Below are positions 57,700 to 64,000 of a DNA stretch of 64,000 nucleotides, piece by piece. The notes under the pieces were generated by a model. The model saw only the letters and a program-made list of their open reading frames with translations, did no database searches and was not told the origin of the DNA. The stretch's first letter is position 1. Each line of letters opens with the position of its first letter. The translations under genes and the position numbers were made by a program. The DNA is from Lathyrus oleraceus (lineage: Eukaryota > Streptophyta > Magnoliopsida > Fabales > Fabaceae), in the NCBI RefSeq assembly GCF_024323335.1, contig NC_066579.1, positions 246,691,575 to 246,755,574 of the forward strand, read 5' to 3'.

Positions 57700-58010
57700 C
57701 CAGGATTTAAACACAGGAGCATGCAGTCAAAGGCGCTGGAAATAAAATCCAAAAATGCACAATGCAAGACTCGAACCTAGGTCTGTTAGGTCAAATAGGC
57801 GCTCAAGCAAAATAAATGAAATAAATGGAATATGCAATGCCAGGATCGAACCGAGGCTAAGCCGGTCACAAGCGTGTTTCAAAACGCTGCGTTTGGCTAA
57901 TGAAAAAGGGAATAAGTGGAAAATAAAATAAGCCTGGCGAGGATTCGAATCGTGGACGAAGAGGTTACCAGCGCACACTGTTCAAAGCCCTAGCGCTTGA
58001 ACCAGACGGC
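57700..58010 (-). repeat. Array of four tRNA-like B-box modules in the nested Ogre LTR
   Basis: Minus-strand B-box-like cores at 57941-57951 (GATTCGAATCC), 57843-57852 (GGTTCGATCC), 57768-57777 (GGTTCGAGTC) and a decayed one at 57703-57712 (GTTTAAATCC), each preceded by a GCGC-containing anticodon-arm-like stretch. The first is also preceded, 42 bases upstream, by TGGTTCAAGCG (57994-58004), an exact fit to the A-box consensus. Acceptor stems do not pair, so these are not tRNA genes. Confidence 0.5.
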
Positions 58011-58674
58011 CAGAATAGTAATTCCGGTCGTCTTCTCCGGCCAACTCACGACGGAGACGATGAACAAATTTTCTAGATTTTTGCATATTATACATGGTTC
58101 GAAAGCTTGTTCAATGAGGAGCATGAATCTAACAATTATAAGTCCTAATTCTCCATGGATTGGTCGGATCGATCGAAAACATTTTGATCAACAAAACTTT
58201 AAATCATCACATCTCACTCAATACCTAACCATTTCAAATTCTAACTATATCAGCGTTAACAGCATCCAAAGATCTACAATATCATGGCAATGAATTGGAG
58301 AATAATGAGATTCGAATTTTCACCAACCTGTCATGCAGTGATCAAAAACAGTGGATTCAAGCTTCCTCCAGCTCCAGATCTCCTCTATCAACCTTGTGGT
58401 GAAGCTTTAAGCACGAAATATCACTTGAATTGGCTTGGATCTTGCTAAATTTCAAAACACCATCTTCATCTTCAAGCTTTGTGTATGCACGTTTCTGCAC
58501 CAATTTCTTCAATCCAATGCTTGATTTGTACTCAATGATACTCAATGAACACGATTATGCAAGAAAATTGATGTGTTATATGAAGAATTTTGAAGTTTCA
58601 ATTGAGAGGATTTTTGGAGGGAAATGAGATTTTGAGATCTAGAATGTGTCATCTGTGCAAAACAGTTAGGATTA

Positions 58675-58686
58675 TCTATTTATATC
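58675..58686 (-). promoter_or_regulatory. TATA box, nested Ogre LTR
   Basis: Minus strand reads GATATAAATAGA, a strong TATA box at the position homologous to 35246-35252. Confidence 0.65.
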
Positions 58687-59541
58687 ACCTGTTAATTATG
58701 CTGCTAATCACAATTAGGCTTGGCTAATGGAAAATTAATGAGAAATGAGGTGTATGACCAAAAATGCCAATGCACCCTTGCATGGACATGTGCACGTGAA
58801 CAGTGCACATGCCAACTTCTTTTTCACTTAAAACCACACTATGAACATGATGGAATGGTCAAATGGCTTGTGTAATGCACCAAATTTGAATTATGCATTT
58901 TCCCTCCAAATTATTCATGCATGGACAAATGATCATGTGATTTTATTTCATGCAATGCAATGATATATTTGGATACAAGGAGCAATTTGCAAAAAGAGTG
59001 ACTCCATTTGGAGTTTTGGATCAAAAGTTATGCCATGTTGAACTTCCATGTACGCATTGTGATCCTTTGGCCATAACTTCTCAACCATTCATCATATGCT
59101 CATGATATTGGACTTTTTGAAAAGAGGAGAGAAAAATCTTCAACTTTCATGTTCAACAAAAATTAATTTGAAACTTCTTTGATGTTAGAAAGTCAAGTTG
59201 AATGTGGTCCAAAAACTTGCCATTTTTGGAAACTTTCAATTATAGGTCACTTTCCATTTTTGGAAACTTTTGATTTGACTTCAAAATCTTCAAGGTAAGT
59301 GTTTGACATGATGAATAGGCCTTGTATGAACATGATTAGGATGAAGAAAGTCCATTCTTCCACTCAAAGCCCTCAGTTGACCGCACAGTTGACTTTTATG
59401 GTCCTCAGATGACCTGGAAATGCACTGATGAATTCTCTTGATGCCAGTGCTGACTGCCAAGATGCAATGCAATATATAATGTTAATGACCTAAAAAATGA
59501 AATGAATGCATGAATGGGGGGTGCAAATTTGAGGTGCTACA

Positions 59542-60546
59542 GCATGTCGTGCTAACTGCATCCGCCCAAAAATACTTAGGAAGATTCGAGTCGCTAAGCA
59601 TTGTTCTTGCAAGTTCCACCAATGACCTATTCTTTCTTTCAACTACTCCATTTTTTTGTGGAGTCCTTGGAGCCGAGAAGTTGTGAAATATTCCTTGATC
59701 TTCACAAAAGTCTTCAAAAGATGTAATCTAGAATTCTCCACCATGATCGCTTTTTATGGAGGCAATTGTTAATGATTTCTCATTTTGAATTTGCTTTGCA
59801 TACTTCTTGAATGCTTTGAATGCATCACTTTTCTGCACTAAAAAGAATGTCCAAGTATATCTAGAATAATCATCAACAATAGCTAAAGCATGTAAGTTAC
59901 CTCCGAAGCTTCTTGTTCTTGATGGACCAAATAAATCTATATGTAACAATTGTAGTGGCCTAGAAATGGACACCACATTCTTGGATGTAAAAGTTGATTT
60001 GATTTGCTTCCCCTTTTGACATGCATCGCAAAGTCTATCTTTGATGAATTTTATCTTTGACAATCCAATGACAAGGTCATGTTTTACTAACTTATTCAAG
60101 TGCTCCATGTGAATGTGAGCAAATCTCTTATGCCATAACCATGAGTCGTTGTTATTTGCCACAAGACACTTAACCTTCAAAGAAACATCGTCAAGGGAAA
60201 TCATGAAAATATTATTAATTCGCTTACCTATAAGCATTACCTCTTGTGTGACTTCGTCTTCAATTAAACATTCATCTTTTGTGAACCTTATTTTGAATCC
60301 TTTGTCACAAAGTTGGCTTATGCTTAAGAGGTTGTGCTTTAGTCCTTCGACATATAGAACATCTTCGATGGATATGCAATTTGGTGCACCTATTTTGCCT
60401 ATGCCAAGATTTCTTCCTTTGTTGTTATCTCCATAAGTAACATAACCCTTGGACTTAAGCTTTAGATCTGAAAATTTGTGCACATCACCGATCATATGCT
60501 TGGAGCACCCACTATCCAAATACCAAAGATTTGAAGTGGCCTTCAA
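59542..60546 (-). pseudogene. Copia 2 protease and partial integrase
   Basis: Protease motif YLDSGCSKHMIGD near the start, then GAG-pre-integrase (HKRFAHIHMEHLNKLV, LCDACQKGKQ) and the integrase core (VDDYSRYTWTFF, SDHGGEF). A TAG follows GGEF at 59728; the frame then continues through the integrase region with the final catalytic segment (NGVVERKNR-type) to 59542, where the nested Ogre LTR begins. The frame is shifted relative to gag upstream (between 60566 and 60546). Truncated and broken; no RT or RNase H follows. Confidence 0.88.
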
Positions 60547-60565
60547 GCAAACCTACAAAACAAAG

Positions 60566-62295
60566 TTAAGTTTTGTTAGGTACCCAAATTGCTTTGGGTC
60601 CTTTATAATTAGTACCTTTCTCAACCCATACATAATGCACTTTTGCTACACTAAAGTTTCTAATGTAGCAAGCATTAGGTGTATGGCCAATAATACCACA
60701 ATAAAAATAGGCTGGTTCAAAATTGCTTTTATATCTAGGAACATAGGACTTTTTCTTTGTAAACTTTTTCTTTTTAGGATGTTGATGCACAACTTTTGGT
60801 GTGTTGACTCTTTCTTTTGGAGATTGATCCTTAGGCCTTACAAAGATAGTTTTACTTGTACTTGGTTTAGAAAATTTGGAGTAACCAAGTCCACTTTTGT
60901 CATTTGAGTACCTTTGTTGGCTAAGAACCCCTTCCAAACCAATTTGTCATTTTTCATACCTTTCAAGGACTCTTTTAAGTTGAACAATTTGGAAAGAGAG
61001 AGACTCACACTCTAGACATACAAAATTCTTCTTTTCACTAATCATCTTTTGTTTTTCATTTTCAAAACTTTCAATCTTTTCTTCCAAGGAAGAAATTTGT
61101 TTCTTTTGAGATGATATAGTTTTATAAAGAATTTTGCATTCATTTAACAATTAATTAATTGCATCTTGTGCATCATCATCAAAAAGAGAAAAATCATTAC
61201 TAACCTCTTCTTCATCATCGGAATGATGAGAAGCCATTAGCGCCAAGTTTGCACATTCCTCGCTATCCGATCCGGATGAAGAACTAATTTCACTGTCTTC
61301 CCATGCAAGATATGCCTTTTTGTTCTTGAACTCCTTCTTGCTCTTGAAGCCTCCTTTCTTTGAAAGTTTAGGACATTCTGGCTTTATGTGGCCTTGCTTT
61401 CCACATTCGTAGCATGTTACGTCTTGCGTAGATGTGGTGGCCTCATTTTTCCTGAAATGTCTATTCTTTTTAGCATTAAAGGATTTATTATTTTTGTTAA
61501 AGAACTTACCGAGCCTTTTAACAAGGAGCATGAAATTCTCATCTTCCTCCAATGTGTCATCATCTTTATCTTCTTTTGAGTCTACCTTCAAGGCAATCCC
61601 TTTAGATTTCTTTTCTTGGCTTTCATGTTTCTCAAGCCTACCAAGTTCTAACTCATGTTCTTGAAGTTTGCCAAAGAGTGATGCGGACGTCATTGTTGAA
61701 AGACTTTTCTTTTTGGAGATATCCGTCACCTTCGGTTGCCATTCTCGAGTCAATGATCTTAGTACTTTAAGATTGAGATCGTTATTTATAAATGTTTTTC
61801 CGAGAGCAATCAAGTGGTTTGTCAAGTGAACAAATCTCTTTTGTAGCGCCACGATGGATTCTCGGGGAAGCATTCTAAACATCTCATATTCTTGACTTAA
61901 TGTATTCAACCTTGATCTCTTTACTTCGGCGGTGCCTTCATGTGTCTCCACTAAAGTGTCCCATATTTGTTTCGCCGATTTGCATTGAGATATGCGGAAG
62001 AACTCGTCCATGCTTAAAACGCATTGAAGAATGTTTATTGCTTTTTTTTCATTTAAGTTTTTTTCTTATCATCTTCATCATACGAACTCTTTATCTTTGG
62101 AGTACCAATTCCATTGACCACACTCATAGGATTATGTGGACCATCTTCAACGGCTTCCCATATGCCTTCTCCTTGGGCTTCTAGATGTACCTTCATACGA
62201 ATCTTCCAAAAATCAAAATATTCTCCAGAGAATAGTGATAGTTTGTTACTACTTCCACCGTCTTTAAAAACCAGATTCGTGCTTGCGGAAGCCAT
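60566..62295 (-). pseudogene. Copia 2 gag with CCHC zinc knuckle, several breaks
   Basis: Gag start at ATG 62293-62295 (MASASTNLVFKDGGSSNKLS), 31 bases after the primer site. A frameshift in an A-rich run near 62045 separates the first 80 codons from the main part (MDEFFRISQCKSAKQIWDTL, EGTAEVKRSRLNTLSQEYEM). A zinc knuckle CYECGKQGHIKPEC follows, then an acidic region. In-frame stops at 61151-61153 and 60947-60949 are single-codon changes in one otherwise continuous frame that reaches 60566 (second, degenerate Cys-containing segment YFYCGIIGHTPNACY). Same architecture as copia 1 gag but a different family. Confidence 0.88.
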
Positions 62296-62325
62296 GCAGA
62301 TCTTTTAGGAACAGGTTATCTATAA

Positions 62326-62340
62326 CCTGCTCTGATGCCA
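62326..62340 (-). promoter_or_regulatory. Primer-binding site of copia 2 (initiator Met tRNA)
   Basis: Minus strand reads TGGCATCAGAGCAGG two bases after the LTR end; it differs from the usual TGGTATCAGAGC by one base. An inverted repeat (62312-62329) overlaps its 3' part. Confidence 0.85.
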
Positions 62341-62342
62341 AT

Positions 62343-63642
62343 TGTAAGTTTAAGGAGTGCCTTAGAGGGGGGTGAATGATGAACTTAGACTATTTTCTGG
62401 ATTTTTGACGGTTTATGACTTTTACTTTCTTGAGTTGCTTATGTGATGAAAAGCGGTAAAGTGCGGAAAGTAAAGAACACCACGATGTATAGTGGTTCCC
62501 CTCATAGATTAGGAGTACTCCACTCCCCTTTCAACACGAAAGAGAATTTCACTATAATGTTAGATTCCTAGACAAGACACCTTAAGGTCTTTCTATCTAG
62601 TTCTAACACACCAAGAACAATCCTCTTGGATTTACAATGTTTAAAGTCCAATCGAGACTCAATTTATCACAAAAGGACCTCTTGTATCCACACACCGGAT
62701 AACAAGGATAAACCTTACAAACTTATTCTTAACAATCCTAAAAATAAGTTGTAATCAAGAAATACAATTCTGAATTTTTTGTAGAAGATGAAATAGTTGG
62801 AATTTTGAAGTATATCAATTTATCAATTGATCTTCTCCTTTGTAACACTCAATTCTCACAATAATTATACAAGTGTTCTTTGTATGAAATGAAACTATGA
62901 TGCTGACAATGAAAGTTTATGCAAGATTTCACTCTTAAGAAAATTTGGAAGAACACTTATTTTGTTTGAGAGAATGTGTGTAAATGATTTGAAATTTTTC
63001 AAGGAGGTAAGTTTGAAATCTGGAAAAAATGATGTTTATATATTGTCCAAACACCTCCTCAAGTGGATGCAAATGTCCAAAGGATGCCATGGTTCATGGT
63101 AAATAAAATAGAAAATTTTCCATGAAAAGATGCATTGATTTTTGCCTCTGGATCAGTGGTAATCGATTACCTTAATATGGGTAATCGGTTACTTGCATTC
63201 AACGTTAAAAAAATATTTGAAATTTTCTCAGAGTAATCAGTTACCCCATAAAGGATAATCGATTACTTGGTTCCAACGTTCAAAAATATTTGAAATTAAC
63301 ACAGATTAATCGGTTATCATAAAGTGGATAATCGGTTACTTTGTCGCAAATTTGAAAAATAGTTAAAAGAGTGAAGTGTTATGATTTGTTTGATGCATAA
63401 AAATACTTTCAATGATTATTGCATGAATGAAACATGATTTGAACACTTGTATAACTATCTAGAATTCAAGTGTTACCTTATCCATTTGAAAGACGATTCT
63501 TAATGTGTTTCATCAAGACTTGATCATTGGTTGGAAACTTCATTCATGAGCTTGGATCTTGATCAATCCTTTTTGTTAATCAGTCTTAGCTTTGTAGAGA
63601 AGTTTGTCATCATCAAAACATCTGAGAAGTCATGTCTTCACA
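62343..63642 (-). repeat. Copia 2, 5' LTR
   Basis: 1300 bp, near-identical to 52617-53920. G run of 6 (62367-62372) against 11 in the other LTR; TATA at 63035-63044; AATCGATTAC cluster at about 63160-63360. Confidence 0.95.
63035..63044 (-). promoter_or_regulatory. TATA box, copia 2 5' LTR
   Basis: Same CAATATATAAACATC context as the other LTR; this copy would drive transcription toward lower coordinates. Confidence 0.7.
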
Positions 63643-63647
63643 ACATG
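63643..63647. repeat. Target site duplication of copia 2 (right), acatg
   Basis: Matches 52612-52616. Confidence 0.95.
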
Positions 63648-64000
63648 ATCTAACCGGGTAGTCATCAAGCCGGATACAAGTGTTTAAGCAAAACTTTCAA
63701 ACTACCGATCATCTTTTTAAGCTCTTTGGGAGTTTACAGCAACCCAAAAAGTTTCCTTTTAATGTGGCTTTTATTATTCCACGAGATTTTGAAGCATTAC
63801 ATAATTAAAGTAAATCAGTTTTCGCAAACAAAATGCAGGAGAAACAAAAAAGGTTGATAAAAGAAACTGAATTTTATTGATCATGAACAAAACTGTACAT
63901 ATGGTGTGTATAAAGATGTGAACATCCTTAAAGAGGACATTGCAAAAATTGGAAAATAAAAGAAATGGCAATAGGAAATCTTTTTTTTGTATTTTTCCAT
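63648..64000 (-). other. 3' UTR of the outer Ogre, third piece, running off the window
   Basis: Non-coding. The 63800-63880 part (cgcaaacaaaatgcagg ... gaattttattgatcatg) resembles the copy 3 3' UTR near 39180-39240, supporting the idea that this is the same region of another Ogre whose integrase lies beyond base 64000. Confidence 0.5.

Larger units (their letters stand above)
55650..59541 (-). mobile_element. Nested Ogre-type LTR, U5 end missing
   Basis: LTR of a different Ogre subfamily: it ends at 59541 in TTGAGGTGCTACA (sense start TGTAGCACC, as in copy 3), carries the triplicate ccaat..cttacatc repeat (55900-56037), a TATA box at 58675-58686 and a tRNA-like array at about 57700-58010. 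The left boundary near 55650 is truncated close to the conserved CTACGC...CTCGAC module, so the LTR 3' end is lost. It abuts integrase coding on the right and env-like leader on the left. No matching internal Ogre sequence or second LTR is present. Either a solo LTR or a remnant reduced by the deletion that also removed copia RT. Confidence 0.8.
52617..63642 (-). mobile_element. Full-length Sirevirus (Ty1/copia), copia 2, with nested Ogre LTR
   Basis: 11,026 bp, minus strand, with LTRs of 1304 and 1300 bp and perfect acatg duplications (52612-52616, 63643-63647). In sense order: 5' LTR, Met-tRNA primer site, gag, protease/integrase, a nested Ogre LTR, env-like ORF, polypurine tract, 3' LTR. 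RT and RNase H are missing between integrase (stops at 59542) and the env-like ORF (about 55640); the Ogre LTR occupies that gap. The two LTRs are nearly identical in the parts compared, so the outer copia is young, yet its coding is degraded. Confidence 0.95.

Noticed and set aside
57941..58004. Possible tRNA gene
   Set aside because: A- and B-box matches are good but no acceptor stem or proper D-arm forms; kept only as a tRNA-like repeat.

Overview
This is a gene-poor stretch of a large plant nuclear genome made almost entirely of nested LTR retrotransposons. No host gene, functional tRNA, rRNA, CRISPR array or bacterial-type feature could be supported. Two superfamilies are present: Ty3/gypsy elements of the Tat/Ogre lineage (4.7-kb LTRs, a tRNA-Arg-type primer site, ORF1 upstream of gag in two copies, dual RNase H, a candidate pro/RT intron) and Ty1/copia Sireviruses (SIRE/Maximus type: Met-tRNA primer site, CCHC gag, a downstream env-like ORF, GGGGGA polypurine tracts). 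Abundant Ogre DNA with LTRs this long points to a legume of tribe Fabeae (pea, vetch, faba bean or lentil relatives); the species is inference.

Layout. 1-864: minus-strand Sirevirus LTR, cut by the window edge, inserted in Ogre copy 1. 865-4860: 5' half of Ogre copy 1 (minus; gag, ORF1, leader). 4861-5422: piece of an unrelated LTR. 5423-14280: truncated Ogre copy 2 (minus): partial 3' LTR, a deletion junction at 8815/8816, decayed pro/gag, ORF1 and leader. 14281-20177 plus 31022-31193: the long LTR to its right, split by a plus-strand Sirevirus (copia 1, 20183-31016, target duplication tcatc at 20178-20182 and 31017-31021). Copia 1 is rearranged: its 3' part was replaced by a second copy of the flanking Ogre LTR plus a copia LTR. 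31194-31521, 52559-52616 and 63648-64000: pieces of the 3' UTR of another Ogre that shares this LTR and runs off the right edge.

31527-52553 is a full-length minus-strand Ogre (copy 3, 21,027 bp) with LTRs of 4730 and 4706 bp and a perfect 5-bp target duplication (aaggg). It has gag, protease, RT/dual RNase H/integrase, primer site, PPT and a long 3' UTR rich in tandem repeats. Only three point nonsense codons were seen in its coding region, so it is recent but not autonomous as sequenced. 52617-63642 is a full-length minus-strand Sirevirus (copia 2, 11,026 bp) with 1.3-kb LTRs and a perfect duplication (acatg). Its RT/RNase H is gone, and a nested Ogre-type LTR (about 55650-59541) lies in its integrase.

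The most interesting signals are non-coding: a family of covarying stem-loops in the transcribed part of Ogre LTRs; repeats in the Ogre 3' UTR antisense to the element's own primer-binding site; tRNA-like A/B-box modules in Ogre LTRs; an intron that exactly corrects the pro-RT frame; family-specific palindrome clusters upstream of the TATA box in each Sirevirus LTR; and two unusual recombination products (a shared Ogre LTR and a duplicated flank+LTR in copia 1).
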